From Phytophthora hibernalis (taxonomy: Eukaryota; Oomycota; Peronosporomycetes; Peronosporales; Peronosporaceae): a stretch of 64,000 bases of DNA. The notes below the pieces were generated by a model. That model saw nothing but the letters and a program-made list of their open reading frames with translations. It had not been told where the DNA came from and ran no database searches. The translations under genes and the position numbers were made by a program. Location: contig JAAKBF010000229.1 of NCBI GenBank assembly GCA_012656075.1, positions 434,001 to 498,000 of the forward strand, written 5' to 3'. Positions 1 through 11,699 of this stretch are shown in pieces (within the stretch, counting starts at the first letter, position 1; every line of letters starts with the position of its first letter).

Positions 1-589
1 AACGTTTTAGACGTCAGGTAATCAGCAGCTTGATTGTAAAGCGCTTGACATGTACCAAATGAATGGACTTGAACTTTGTCTTGAGCGACTCATATTCGGC
101 GAGTCTGCGTTGAAGGTTTGGTGTGTTACAATTTATCAGGTCTTGAGCCTGCTGAATTATGATCCTTGAATCACCAACTGCGACCAGATCTTCAACACCG
201 CGCACCAATGCCTGTTTCAGACAGTTTATCAATCCGTGATACTCTGCATCGTTCACCGTGACATCTTCCAAAATGAAACCTTGTGCGTCCAGGACTTCCC
301 ATCCGGGCAGCTGCCACAAGACACACCCACAACTTCCTTGGTGAGTAGAGGTCTTGGCCGCACCATCGAAGTTCAACACAACACCCTGGTAGTCGACATC
401 AAGCATTTTCATGCTGATCGCAGGTTGTTGCTTGACATGTCCTTTGGCTGGTATCAACTCTTGGACTACCGCGTCGAGATGCTCCCCGGCTGTAAAGACT
501 GCACTCAAGATTGCGGCCAGGCCATCTTCATCTCGTTGACCCTTATGTATTTCCAGCGACCATCGAGACAACTCCAACCCCCACTTCAA
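1..589 (-). pseudogene. Second (archaeal/plant-like) RNase H of gypsy A
   Basis: C-terminal pol domain that would degrade the RNA strand of the RNA/DNA hybrid during reverse transcription. Visible active-site motifs are FDGAAKT (Asp), NDAEYHG (Glu) and AVGDSR (Asp). The fourth carboxylate would be the Asp of NQAADYLTSKT, which is read in another frame at positions 1-40, after a 1-nt frameshift near 40-45. The FDGAAK/NDAEYHG pattern is that of the plant/archaeal-type RNase H fold and differs from the retroviral-type domain at 617-919. Pol continues beyond the left edge. Archaeal-type RNase H domains added to LTR elements are known in plants and oomycetes. Confidence 0.82.
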
Positions 590-616
590 GTGTCTTCCTT
601 CAGTGGAGTTTGAACC

Positions 617-919
617 CTATAACCATCGTAGGACGGAGTACCGAGTATAGATCTTCAGTGGAAATCCAGTACTAAATATCAGTGGCCTCAACAGCTGCAC
701 AACTCTGAAAATCGCTAAGACTTCCTTTTCAGGATGTTGATACCGTATCGCAGACTCGTTCAATGTTCGTCCGGTGAACCGCACAGGTTGGATCTTACCA
801 TCATACATCTGACCCACAATGGCACATGCCGCCCATGCATTAGCATGAGGGATAATGATAAACTGCTTCATGCGGTCAGGATGACGCAACATAGGAGTCG
901 ACACAATTTTCCGTTTCAA
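617..919 (-). pseudogene. Original gypsy RNase H, lacking catalytic Asp (tether-like)
   Basis: This is the position normally held by the Ty3/gypsy RNase H. Conserved landmarks are PVRFTGRTLNES and YQHPEKEVLAI, so the Glu-containing EKE motif survives. The first catalytic Asp (usually TDAS) is replaced in HANAWAAC, and the Asp of the usual TDH motif is Arg in YTRYSVLRWL. The domain therefore looks catalytically dead and would act as a connection domain before the second RNase H at 1-589. The same substitutions occur in the right-edge element. Frameshifts separate it from the RT on one side and the second RNase H on the other. Confidence 0.75.
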
Positions 920-1015
920 GATCTCAAACTCTTCCTTGGCGCGCTCAAGGCCTCGACCTGAACGGACTTGCTCGTCGTTCAGCTCGTAAAGTACTGCCGC
1001 GACCGCGGGGAGATC

Positions 1016-2374
1016 TTAAATGAATATGTGATAATAGTTCAAACTTCCCAAGAAAGACTGAACTCCCTTGAGCGTAGACGGAAATGGTAACTCCTGAACG
1101 GACTTCGCAATCTTGGGCGTAGCTCTAATACCTTCAGCGTTAATTTCATGGGATAGGTACGGAATGCTCAGCTTGCCAAATTCACTTTTCGGAAGACTCA
1201 CGGAGATATTCCAGTAACGCAATCTGAACAAAGAGCATTCAGGTCCGTGCAAAGGTCGTCCCAAGTCGGAGCACCACGTGCGATGTCGTCAATATACGAA
1301 CTGCGTCCAAGCACAGTTCCCATCTGAGGAGGGGTTGATATGTTACGCTTGAACACCGTCATTTGCTCGGTTAAAATCGAGAGATCAACTTTGCTGCGAT
1401 CAAAATGTGCTTTCAGGATCCTGAACTTCGCTGCGTTTCGAGTCTAAAGTATTTAGATCCAGGAACTCTAAGACGTCTCGATCAACCAAAGCTTCTTGTT
1501 CGGGTGGCAAGCGGACAAATCCCCACAGACAATTTTTATCACCGCTTGATACACTAGGGGCGCGTTCTTGAGACCGAACGGCATCCGCATCCACTGAAAA
1601 TGTCCGAACGGACAACTGAATGCTGAAATCAGCTTTGCACGCTCAGTCATGAGCACCGCAGAAACCACTTTCCATGTCGAGATTCATCGCGTACTCGCAG
1701 CCGATCAGCAAATCATCGATCAGGGGTAAGGGATACCGTGATAGCTTGATAAATTCATTCACCAGTCGATAGTCAATACACATCCTGATATCCACTCCAT
1801 TTTTCTTGAAAACGATTACGATCGGTGAGGCCCATGCCGATTCAGAGTGCTCAATCAAACCCGTTTCGAGGAGCTTCTTGAGCAACTCATAAACCTTGAC
1901 CGACAAATGCGGGGCAACTTGTCTTGCACGATGAGACACTGGACGCACATCTCCAACTTCCAAATCGCACACAACACCGCGTGCGGGATGGAGCTCGTTT
2001 CCATCACCTAAGACAATCTTCCGATGGTATCTCAGGATCTTCCTCATCTTCTCATTCATTTCTGGGGTTCTGACCCCTGAAACGCCAACATCCGCATTCT
2101 CAATTTTACACTCAGGGCTTAGGTCCTGAACTTCAGGTAACATGATCAGGTGTTCGCGTAACTGAACCATCATCTCACTGCCTTCTCGGATGTAGAATGG
2201 TGGTTCTAGGTCCAATTCCTCAGCTGAAACACGCATGCACCTTGCATATTCTTCTTCCAGTTTCCTCACAGGTGTGCTTGCGAAACCTTGAGGTGTAAAA
2301 CCTGAACCTTCATCTTCATCTTCAAAATCATTTGTACTCAGACATTCGGCCTGACGGACATTTCGGGGAGACAC
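1016..2374 (-). pseudogene. Reverse transcriptase domain of gypsy A
   Basis: RNA-dependent DNA polymerase, broken into at least four frames. The fingers and palm start at 2374-1643 (SPIVIVFKKNGVDIRMCIDY, then RYPLPLIDDLL). WMRMPFGLKNAPLVYQ follows at 1668-1468, then an unusual segment beginning LWGFVRLPPEQEALVDRDVL at about 1530-1400, then the catalytic SSYIDDIA motif at about 1300-1284 in an open stretch of its own. The thumb side (IPYLSHEINAEGIRA and PFPSTLKGVQSFLGSLNYY) lies at 1264-1016. Normal gypsy RTs have only a short spacer between the NAP motif and the YxDD motif; here there are about 80-100 residues. Confidence 0.87.
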
Positions 2375-2475
2375 ACGTTCAGGAGTAGAAATTGTTCAGT
2401 GCCCTCAGCCGTTTCAAGCACCGGTGCAGATAAATTTGATTCTTGAACGCGGATGTCAGTACCTTGAACGCATAC

Positions 2476-3701
2476 TTACTCCAAAACTGATTCAGTTTGA
2501 ATTTCAACATCCCTTGTCTCAAGCTCAGGTTCGGTCAAGCTTTCATCCTTGACTTCCACTTCCACGAACGTGACTCGGAGATGCTTCGGCTTCGGATTCA
2601 CTCGGGTCATTTTCACTTCGGCGGCCCCCGAAGCTGGTCGCACTACAATTTTAGACGGCCATAGATACTCAGATTGCTTGAACGCTGGGAGAACTTTGAC
2701 CAGACACCATTTGTTCCAGGCGTCGAGCGCGCATCTGAGCTTGAGCGGACACCGTATTCTCGTAAATCGACTGCTGCCATTCTTGATACTGCCTTTGCCT
2801 GGCCGCACCAATCGTCCTGCTCGCGGGTAGAACCCGTGTTCATCCACTCTGGCAATCACAGTACTGTTGTCAATCCGTAGCATCTTGTCCCAGATATTCA
2901 CAATCTTGACCGCAGTAATCCACGACCTCGCCGCATAAATGACTTGGGTCACCCCAACGATCTCCGCGTCCAGCCCAAACAACTCCTCGCTGAGGGTTCA
3001 GCCGACCATAGTCTACATGAACCACCACGCCTTCGCCTGGACGCAGATACAAATTCTGCTTTGAACACACCGGTAAATCGGCTCCAACGAAGTCCTTGGG
3101 AGAATTACCATACATCAAGACTGTTTCCTCATTTGGAGTTGTAACAAACCTTACCGGAATGAGAGTCGTACACCAGCGCTGAACATAAAATTCATACCCA
3201 TCAATACATCCACACCTTCTCCAATGTTGGCCACCCAAAGCCGAAAAATAAAAACCAATGTGGGACCAAGAGTGATCTTGACCTCAGCGTGAGCAGAAAT
3301 ATGAGTCGGAACTCCTCCCAGGCCTAAGGCTTTCATCTGTTTGTGCGTCCAGAGTTTGAGCTTGAGCTTACGTGCAAAGTTAACGATCAACATACGGATG
3401 CTCCAGTGTCTAGGAGGATACCGGTCCGACAATCATTCACCGCCCCATGGACTGTTGCAATTTCATGCGTATCTTCAGGTTCATGATTCTCCCACCATCC
3501 ATAGCGTTCGCCAGGCCTCAACTGGTATTCCACAAGAGCTTCCAGGTTCACTGGATCTGAACGCACATTGTCTGCGCGCACATTATCCGAACGCATATTG
3601 TCAGGATTGAAAGTCGAATCTTGAAACGTAGTCATGCAGTGTTGATTATCTTGATCTTGGGTTTTTCTCAACTTTGAGCCAACACATGTAAATACACACA
3701 A
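2476..3701 (-). pseudogene. Aspartic protease and flanking linker of gypsy A
   Basis: Retroelement protease that would process the Gag-Pol polyprotein. The active-site motif GILLDTGASVC lies at about 3432-3395, preceded by GRYGWWENHE-type sequence resembling the GWWSAQRYDKRK stretch that precedes the protease in the right-edge element. The flap and linker region (about 3390-2476) is spread over three frames and ends in an acidic stretch leading to the RT. A frameshift falls directly after the catalytic loop, so no continuous protease is encoded here. The call rests on the LDTGA motif plus position between zinc knuckles and RT. Confidence 0.72.
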
Positions 3702-3739
3702 ATCTGGGGTTTCTTGAGCCCGACACGTACTGGATCCCC

Positions 3740-4861
3740 ATCCAGCGGGCTTAGAGGTTTAACGATTTCTTCCCAGAAGTGGTTGCATAACTTCGGAGTT
3801 GATCTTGAACTTGATCGGGCAAATCCTTGAGCGTGCCTTGGCGGACATGATTCTTCACAGCTTGAAACGCCTTCCTGTCTTCACACAATATTCTTTGATG
3901 GAACTGATCGCAGTCTGAGCATGCCGTCAATCCGCAGTTCTTGGCTGGGTGACCAACTTCGTGCCAGTTGTCGCAGGTTATGTTTGCCCAGCAATATTCC
4001 TTGGTATGGCTGGTCTTCCCGCAGCCTTCACACGGTGGGAATGGTTAAGGAAATCCTGAACGCACGTTATCCGAACGCACGTTCGGTTGAATAAACGCAG
4101 GTCTCATCCTGCAACTTCCATTGCACGATAGACAACATTTGTGATATCTTCCACGCTGAACGCAGACTGCGTTTCAGGCTTAGCCGGCTCGCTCAACTGA
4201 GACTCGCGTCCCTTGCCAAGTGCGACTTGTGCAACGGAGGATGCAGCTTCAACTTCAGGTTTCTGGAACTGAACGTGGTGGGCCATTTCGGACTCTGATT
4301 CAGGCTAGGTCTGAGCGACATACGTGCGTCCAAGCTTTTGAGACTTGTATCGCGGTGATTGTGCGTTGCTGTTGTGATAGTGCTGTTTAGACGGCGGAGT
4401 GTCGTATCCTTCTTCTCACCAGAGATCTTCATTACGTCTGAGTGCATGTTCCACTTCACTGATACTCTTGAAACGTTGTCCTTGCAGTGCAGTCTTCAGC
4501 TGGGTATTCATTAGCTTCTTAAATAAACGACGAACGTGTCGTTCACGAGCTTTCGTTGTCTTCTGAAATTTCACCTCAACCTTGACCACAGCTGTGTTCA
4601 GCCTGTAGAAGAACTTCAACGGAGCGCATCTTCATAGTGTAATAGCTCAGAGTATGAACCAGTCGTATGGCAATACAGAGTCTTGAATAGGTGAGTCAGC
4701 TTCTTCCAGTCATGACGGACCGACTTGGGCAGCTGAGCATACCAATCCCTGAGCGCTGACGACATACGTCCTCGGAGCTGTCTGATATTCATCTTGTCCG
4801 GCCAGGAACCTTGAGCCGCCATGTCGATGAAACGTTCCCACCAACCGACTCGATCCTCCAC
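3740..4861 (-). pseudogene. Gag core and zinc knuckles of gypsy A
   Basis: The capsid-like part is at 4861-4616 (WWERFIDMAAQGSWPDKM, then LRDWYAQLPKSVRHDWKKLT), the pattern of retrotransposon gag domains. The nucleocapsid part contains one canonical CX2CX4HX4C knuckle, CEGCGKTSHTKEYC, starting at 4032. A second knuckle follows (CDNWHEVGHPAKNC) in which the second Cys is Trp, and then further Cys pairs. Nucleocapsid knuckles bind element RNA during packaging. The frame changes at least three times between capsid and knuckles, so the gene is broken. A segment after the knuckles (about 3900-3750) matches in layout the DLPDQVQ/DLSPELQ segment of the right-edge element. Confidence 0.72.
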
Positions 4862-5157
4862 AGACGCATCTTCATCGAACTTCTCCCCGCATTTTAATTA
4901 ATATACGATCGGTACGTCCAGATTGTCTTGTCATCTTTGTCGGTGGCCGACGTGGTGGTGAGGTCCAAACCCGCATCATCGCTTGAGCTGTTGTCGGGAT
5001 CACTTGATCTTGAGTCGTCATCTCCTGAATCAGACGAGTCTGAATCGGATCCATCTGGGTCTGAGGAAGGCGGGTCTGTACTTTCTTTCTCCTTCAGCGG
5101 AGATTTCTTGACCGCAGATTTTTGGACTCCGAAGGTTTCAACTCCTTATTCGCGCTT

Positions 5158-6225
5158 TCAGTCCTTGAAGCAGAAGTGGGTGTGGCCGTCGAAACCTTCG
5201 TCCCTTTGGAGACTCGCTCTCGTGCAGCAGCTTCCTGTTTCACCGGATGTGAGCTCAAAGTTGCACGCATCTGGGCTACACCGACTTCGGTCGTGTTCTT
5301 CAAGGGTACATAGTAGCACGCCATCATTGATTGCGCCACTGTCCACGGAATGTTTGGTTGCCAAATGAGGGTCGACCGACTTTTCACCCTTCATTGAAGT
5401 TGTCAATTCAGGGTGGAGTGTCACACGGCCAGCCTTGATCTGGGAGAGGACAAGGCGGAGGTCGCGGTTCTGATCAGCCAGAAACTCCTGGCGATTAGTG
5501 GCGGCCTCCCGCTCCTGTTCTCGTTCCACACTTAGACTTTTGATGGCCTGTTGAACGTGTTCCAAGCGAGCGTTCAGGCTTCTCTCAGTCTCTCCGCCTC
5601 TGCTTGCTCGCGCTGCGTCGACACGTACGCGCTCGGCGTCTACTTCGGCAAGACGATGTTGCCAGGTCTGCTCCAAGTTCTGCTGGGCACGTTCACGGTC
5701 CCGCTGACGTCGTTCGTCAGCTTGGGCCGGCAAGCGTTCCCATTCAAGGCGAATGACTTCCTCCAAACGACCTTCCAGATCCTCCGAAGGTCTGACCGCA
5801 GCCATCCCAATGTCGGACGTGGATTGAGCAAAAGACTTCTCCGCAGCTTGTGCGCGACGTTCGGCTTCAACTCGGGCGTCCTCAATTCGCAGCAAGGCTC
5901 GTTCAGCTTGCTGTCTCGCTTCTTCGGCACGAGCTGTTTGCTCGTTTAATGAGGTAATCTCAAACGCTGCTCCCTGAAGTTGTCGGTCCATGTTTCGCTG
6001 CATCTCAAGCTGAGCTTTATGTTGTCGCTCTTGAAACGCTTCTTGCTGTTCCTTGAGCTGAGCGACTGCTTCTAGGTGCTGGCACATCACGTTCAGAGCT
6101 ATTTGTGCTGCCCCAGACGAAGCTGAAGAGTGTGAGCTTGAACGTCGCGACCGACTCGTGCGACTTGATCGTGTCCGCGTTGAGTGTCCAGGAGCTCCTG
6201 GACTCAGGCTCGACTCACTAGGCAA
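5158..6225 (-). pseudogene. Coiled-coil N-terminal Gag region of gypsy A
   Basis: An open frame of about 355 codons, the longest uninterrupted one in the element. The N-terminus is Ser/Arg-rich (RTRSSRTSRSRRSSSHSSAS, about residues 15-40). It is followed by roughly 200 residues of Glu/Gln/Arg/Ala-rich sequence with strong coiled-coil character (for example QLKEQQEAFQERQHKAQLEM and AQAAEKSFAQ). Position upstream of the capsid-like sequence and the same orientation make it part of the gag precursor, probably an assembly module. Beyond about residue 270 the frame ceases to look coding. No enzymatic motif is present. Confidence 0.6.
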
Positions 6226-8010
6226 TAGATCTGAGGTTTATGCTTGACCGCACGTCGCGCTCTGGGCGATCCCCGGCGAGACGTGGTTTCAACACTCTGA
6301 AGGTCAACACTCTCCGATTCAGCCATGTCGACGTCGTCTTGATCAACTGCAATTGGTCGCGCTGGGATCACTGTACGCGTCACGAATGATCCGCCGTCAA
6401 GACCTACGCCCATGCTTCCTTCAACTTGAATCGTCATCATCACAGGGTGAGTTCCTGATTTTGAGGCATGTGCGCTGAAGCAGGATGTCCCAGAGACATC
6501 ATCGACGAACTGGAGGAACTGTTCCTGGATGGCCGGGCTCCGGACGACGTGTCATATGGTGTTCCGCTTGAGGTCCCCGAAGGGCCGATTAAGCTTGGAA
6601 TGGAATCGGAGATTCCACTTGATGTGTTCAGGCTCCCCGCACTCCGGATGCTCATGACTTGATCTTCTGCGTTTGAGCCAACATCGCGTGCTGGACGCAT
6701 AGAGTGATCAGAAGGAGTCGATATGCTCAGTGGACGGGGCGGTCTGCGTTGAGGGCGCTTCGCGTCAGGCTCGCTCTCATGTGGTCCTCGCGGACTCCTG
6801 AGCACTGTGCTACCTGCCAGTCTACAGAGTGAAGCAAACGAGCTTCCGAGTAGCTCCACTTCGTAATCTGAAATCAATCGACCTTCGCTTTCACCAGCCG
6901 CGTTCAGTCTTAAAACTGGCTCGTGTTTCACTGCGTTCCGGACTTCAGTGGGGTGGAGCACATCTGCGTTCGGGATGATCTTGAACGGCAGACGGACAGT
7001 CAACCGTTTCTACTCGAGAAGCTCAATCATAACAAGTTGTTGAACTTCTTCAACCACTGAACAGATATATCCTGGCTCGATCTGAGAATCTCGTGTGCGA
7101 TACCAGTCTGGAACCACATTGATGAATTCAAATCCAGCCTCAAAGAGAAGAGTTTATACGAGGGCAGCACATTCGCGCGGAGTCAGCTTGGAGGGACCGT
7201 GACTGCGGTCAGGTCCTCCGCGATTCCAAATGTTCTGCGTTCAGGGTTCAACTCGACAATCCAAGCAGCATCCAAGTTTAACAGAGCCATTCGGTGTCGC
7301 CGATAGTCAGACGTCCTCATCGCAGTCTCCAACCACGCCGCCAAATCAAGTGCTGTAGTCGGCTAGGCATACACCGTTCGGATGGGCAACCAGTCTTGAT
7401 CGCACCTGCTCCCAACGATGAACTTGTCGAGCGATAAATTCCTTTGCCGTCGCCTCGCCCCGCGAAGAGTGGTGTTCTTGTAACCAAGTCTGAACTCATC
7501 TCCACATTCGCGCTTGAACACATTTCTGCATTCAGCTCCTGGTGCGCGGATTCTTCGTTCAGGGTACTGATAGGTGCCGTCTCAGGCACCCACACTGGAA
7601 TCTGCGGCGAGGGTTCGTGCGATGAAGCCATCATGTGTGAAGACACATTTGCGTCTCCAAACGCCACTCTCTCAACAATTTGCGGCTCCTTCTTGACCTG
7701 CAACTCCTCAGCGTACTCCTTCTCTTCTTCAACCGGCAGCAGAGTGTCCGAAACTCGATCTGCAGCCGGGGTTTCAACCTCATCGGCGCCTCGCACAGAC
7801 GCTTGCGCAGACTCAATCGCTTGAGTCTGCTCTTCCGGGATGCGTTCAGGCTTGACCTCTGAACGCAGGTCGCCATTGCCAGCTTCCTCGGTCGACACTA
7901 AGTCGTCCACAGCTGCCGGCTCAGAAACCGACTGTTCTTCAGCAACAGCCGCCTTCGCTTCCCGTTCTGCCTTCAGTCGGGCACGTCGTTCTCGAAGGCC
8001 CCAACGCTAC
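6204..8010 (-). pseudogene. Acidic/low-complexity 5' coding region of gypsy A
   Basis: Minus-strand open stretches at 6204-6443, 6440-7003 and 7317-7910 (extending upstream to about 8010 without an ATG). The sequence is rich in Glu, Ser and Pro, for example VKPERIPEEQTQ and PVEEEKEYAEELQVKKEP. There is no recognisable domain. Orientation and contiguity with the coiled-coil gag region suggest the leader part of the same polyprotein, but a separate upstream ORF is possible. The region ends abruptly near 8010-8110, where plus-strand LINE-like sequence begins, so the element's 5' LTR is missing or displaced. Confidence 0.45.
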
Positions 8011-8114
8011 GGAATAAATACTCCTGGACGGTGGTCGACGGTCCCACAGTAACAGTTGTTGGAGTAGCCGTGGAAGGTGACGCAAGAATTAGGACAACAG
8101 CCTGATGGAGTGAA

Positions 8115-9130
8115 ATGGGAAGTTGTAAGTCATCACAATGCCAAGAAAGACGTCAAGAAATTGCTGAAAAGCCCAGGGGCATCGTATTGCAACCTCACCC
8201 ACAGGTTCACGGGATCCCATGGGTAGTGCTAGACAAGATCAGGAACAGAAACATCATGCAGCATCTCAAGAAGCAGCCCAAGCTCCGGCTAAGGGCGCAT
8301 GCCTGTCCTCATCTTGAGCGAGTCACGGCTAAATGGCGTAAACACGGAGCCAAGGACGAATGGATTCACAATCAACAATGTCAAACATCGAAACAAATAT
8401 GGACCTATCGGAACATGCTCACGGATCACCAAGTATGGGTGGTTTATCGCTTGGCAACTCTACAATGAATTTGCATAACGATGGAGCAGAAGGGCGAATA
8501 AGCTGCCCACTCGATATTCAATGCAAAAGTAAAACGCTTTAGACAACTCATATTGTCTGGGACTGTCAGAGAGCACAACAGTTCTGGAAATGCTGTGTTG
8601 AACACTGGCAAGGTCACGAAATCACGCGACAACAACTACAAGACTACCAGCGCAACATTGACAAGAGAATCGCACCATCCATCAGGGAGAACCTGCCACA
8701 ACGACTTATAAGTCCGTACGGTAAATGGAGACAAGGAAATGAGGCGGCGTTTAAACGCATCTGGTGGGCACTCTGTGGCATAGGATATGCTCTCCTTTGG
8801 CAAATCCGCAATAAAGTCATATTTGAAGGCGAGGCGTGGAGAGCGGAACAGCAAACTTCCTACATGTGGAAGACCAGTCAGAGGCAACTCCACGCAATGA
8901 CAAGAAGAGAACGCTTGAGGACAAGTTGAAGGGCTGCAGTTTCAGCTAACGCTGGACTGTTACTACAATAGAGACCTGGAAGAGGCTCCAAAAGGGAACA
9001 CCTCCAGCACGAAGCCAAAGAGGCAGCAGCAGGAGCCAAAGCTGATCGCACGACTTAAACAATTTCAGGAAGCTATTAACAAAGGTTAAATAGACTACCT
9101 TCACTCTCGTAGTGTTTGGCGCTGCTATCA
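8115..9130 (+). pseudogene. 3' end of a LINE ORF2 with zf-RVT domain
   Basis: Degenerate C-terminus of a non-LTR retrotransposon polyprotein. Upstream sequence runs in one frame to about 8468, then shifts; the frame through 8360-8542 reads ...ISCPLDIQCKSKTL, is stopped by a TAG at 8540, and continues as THIVWDCQRAQQFWKCC to a TGA at 8927. The Cys/His spacing (C-P-x3-C ... H-x3-DC ... W) is that of the zinc-binding domain found after the RT of many LINEs, followed by the usual Trp-rich IWWALCGIGYALLWQ segment. About 200 bp of 3' sequence without a clear poly-A tail follow. The RT itself is absent, as expected for 5' truncation. Confidence 0.7.
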
Positions 9131-10437
9131 TGTTTGACTCGTTGGACGCGCTGATTGAGATGCTGGCAGCATCATGGCTCCATAGTTTTTAATAGTTAGC
9201 CCGAAGCCGCTCTGTCTACAATGCAAATGTTCTCGAATGAGATTCCCGGTTTTCTTCTACATATAGCTTTTACCGGAATGAACTTGTTAATCGCCTGGTA
9301 CGTACCACCAGCACTGTAGCACACAACGTTTAAATAGAGGGAAATTGAAACAAATTCCCTTTTTTAAGAATGACATTTGACATCCAACTTTTGGTACATG
9401 TATGAAAATGAACCGAGTTTGTGGGTAAGATGGAACCTCGATTAGTAAAGTGGACCCGTAGCCGATTCAGCACCCAATGGGCTTAACAATCGAGCTGGCG
9501 AAGAAGAAGCGTAGTCTACTTACTCCATTAACGCAGATGATTGGTCGTGTTTAGAGGATAAATGTTCACACCTGGAATACTTCAGGGACATACCGACAAC
9601 TCATACTGCAAGTAACTGAAGGACTCGAACGCATGCTTTCGTCACATACATTTACTATATGGTGTCAAATGTATAATACAGCACAGAAAAACAAAGACTG
9701 AGGTGTCGTGCAAAAACAATGTACATGTACGTAAGCTGATAATGTTTCGTACACACTAGATTTCATCGACGACCGAGGACCGTTTGTATTTGCTCCAGCT
9801 TTTTACCGGGACAAGAAAGAGGTTTCAAGGTATGGATGCTTTATATGGAGTATAGAACTGGAAGTCAGTATTCATTTAAGTGAGCAGGTTTTAGCAACGG
9901 TACTCTCAATTACCTTGACAGTTGAATCATCGGTTGATAGATGAGTACCTGCAGCACTTTACTGTATTCTGCACTCAAAACACTCAATTTGGCCGAAGGT
10001 CTTGACAATACGAGGCGATAATAGCCGGAAACACTTCCAAACCTAATATTTGGGCAAATCATTCCATTACAAAAACTTTGTTATACTATACTTGAATGAT
10101 TCCCTCACCACGTCCGGTGAAGGGTTTCAATACAAATTTTAGGTAGTTTTGATATCTTGTTTGTTGGAAAGACGCGACCGAAACCAAATCCTAGAGAGGA
10201 GTCCCCGCTCTTATCATGTATCTCCATGATATGGAGAGGAAAATCAAAGCATTATACTGGAAAGTGTATCGTTTAGGGTAGATTCAGTTGGACACAGAGC
10301 TAAAGAATGGACGAAGAATAGCAATGTCAGGCAAACAATGGTCACAGCTATACCCCTCAAAGACATATCTTGTTTATCAATACGATTGCTAAAGTTGGTT
10401 ATACTGAAATCAACACAGCCAAAGACACAACAGCTGC
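9131..10437. other. No gene recognised
   Basis: AT-richer sequence with no coding-like frame and no repeat I could delimit. It includes the probable 3' flank of the piggyBac-like relic that ends at 10438. Confidence 0.5.
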
Positions 10438-11690
10438 TCACTCCGCGGTCTCGTCCGTGCGTGCGCGCTTCGAGTGACCTGTTGTTGATTCCTCACCAGA
10501 CTCATTGTCCTCCTGAGCCTCCTCTTCTTCTGACCGGACAGGCATGCGCGCGCGGATGTTGCGCTTCAGGATGAAGTTCAGTGCCTTTGTTGGCAGGAGC
10601 GTTCCATTCCTTCACGCCTATTACCAAATCTCAAAGCAGGACATCGCTGCGCCATTGTGTCTGTGTATAACCTTGTCGCACAGAAATACCCGCCCGATCA
10701 TCGGCTTCTTGGTAAGTTTACAGTCGCCGCAGTAGACAGAAGAGTCCTGTCGTCGGTTGCCTTTCAGCAGCGAGCACACCTTGCACGCGTGTGTGTGCCG
10801 CTTCCTGCCGGCTTGTTTGTTTCAGGCTGTCATTCGTCGTTCTGGTAAGGTATATGTCGAGACGTATTTCGGCTTGCGGGGGCTGTGGACGGCGTGGCGA
10901 CAGCGTCCTCTGTACTGCGAAGCCGCTCCCAGTCTTCCTCACGCAGCTGGCAGCCGCTCCAGGTTCAGTTGCTAAAGCAACTTGACGTGGCTGATTTGCG
11001 GCAGCTCGGCGAGCGTTGTGTGCGATGTAGGCATTGACTACGGCAAGATCAACTAATCATAGAAACAGTGACTTGTAATACTTCTTGTATTTGATAGCGA
11101 GTTGTAGAGTATTTGTCAAAACATGTCCATACATGATAAGTTTGGTTGGTAACTTGTTCATATATATATATACTCATGGGAAGCGTCGACGTTCATGAGC
11201 TGGTCATGAACGTCGATGCCCACCATGGTGTCTGAAGTCCTTCAGCGGCCGGGAACATGGGCCCTGCCAGACAGCTTCTCTCGACGCACAACCCGACCCA
11301 ACTCAACGGTGCTACCCGATGCAAGCATATACACTGCTTTGATGTCCCACCAACGTAGCACACGAAATCATGGAACCTCTGTGTGCTCTGTCACCTCAAA
11401 CATTCCTCGCTCGATGTTCTTGGGGTGGTTTCAGGCTGCTTTTTCTTCTTATTCTCCTTTTCCTTCTTACCGACGATAAATTCTGGCAATCCGAGTCAAT
11501 CCGTCTGCACGGTTCCCATCGAGTAAAACAGCATCAGCAGCAGCCGCATTGCCAGCGGCACCGTGTGTAAAAGCGGTCAGTAACTACAACACATATTTCA
11601 CCTGTCCCCGGTCCCCTAGACCCAAACACAGTCTTGATATCGCGAACTACCGCCGCGGGTCCGCAGCTGTAGTCTGTCAATACTTCTCCA
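10438..11690 (-). pseudogene. piggyBac-like transposase relic 1
   Basis: C-terminal half of a DDE transposase of the piggyBac superfamily (cut-and-paste at TTAA), with many frameshifts. Read from about 11690 downwards: AAVVRDIKTVFG, VTDRFYT (second catalytic Asp region, about 11585), RWWDIKAVYMLASGSTVE, VVRREKLSGR, MVGIDVHDQL (third Asp, about 11220), VVNAYIAHNARRAAA, EEDWERLRSTED, and a C-terminal cysteine domain ACKVCSLLKG...YCGDC...FLCDK at about 10790-10650. An acidic tail ends with a TGA at 10438-10440. Three stops lie within a few codons near 10621. The C-terminal Cys domain is diagnostic for piggyBac transposases. The second copy (42541-47785) has the same motifs. Confidence 0.78.
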
Positions 11691-11699
11691 GATCTGGAT

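Larger units (their letters stand above)
1..8010 (-). mobile_element. Ty3/gypsy retroelement A, degenerate, cut by left edge
   Basis: Minus-strand LTR retrotransposon read right to left: acidic and coiled-coil gag region (about 8010-4100), zinc knuckles (about 4032-3900), aspartic protease (3701-3387), reverse transcriptase (2374-1016), degenerate RNase H (919-617) and a second RNase H (589-1). The order PR-RT-RH is that of Ty3/gypsy pol. Every domain is split by frameshifts, so the element is a relic in this sequence. No LTR is visible: the 5' end meets LINE sequence near 8010-8115 and the 3' end with any integrase lies outside the window. A relative with the same domain order occupies 60235-64000 on the other strand. 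Confidence 0.88.
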
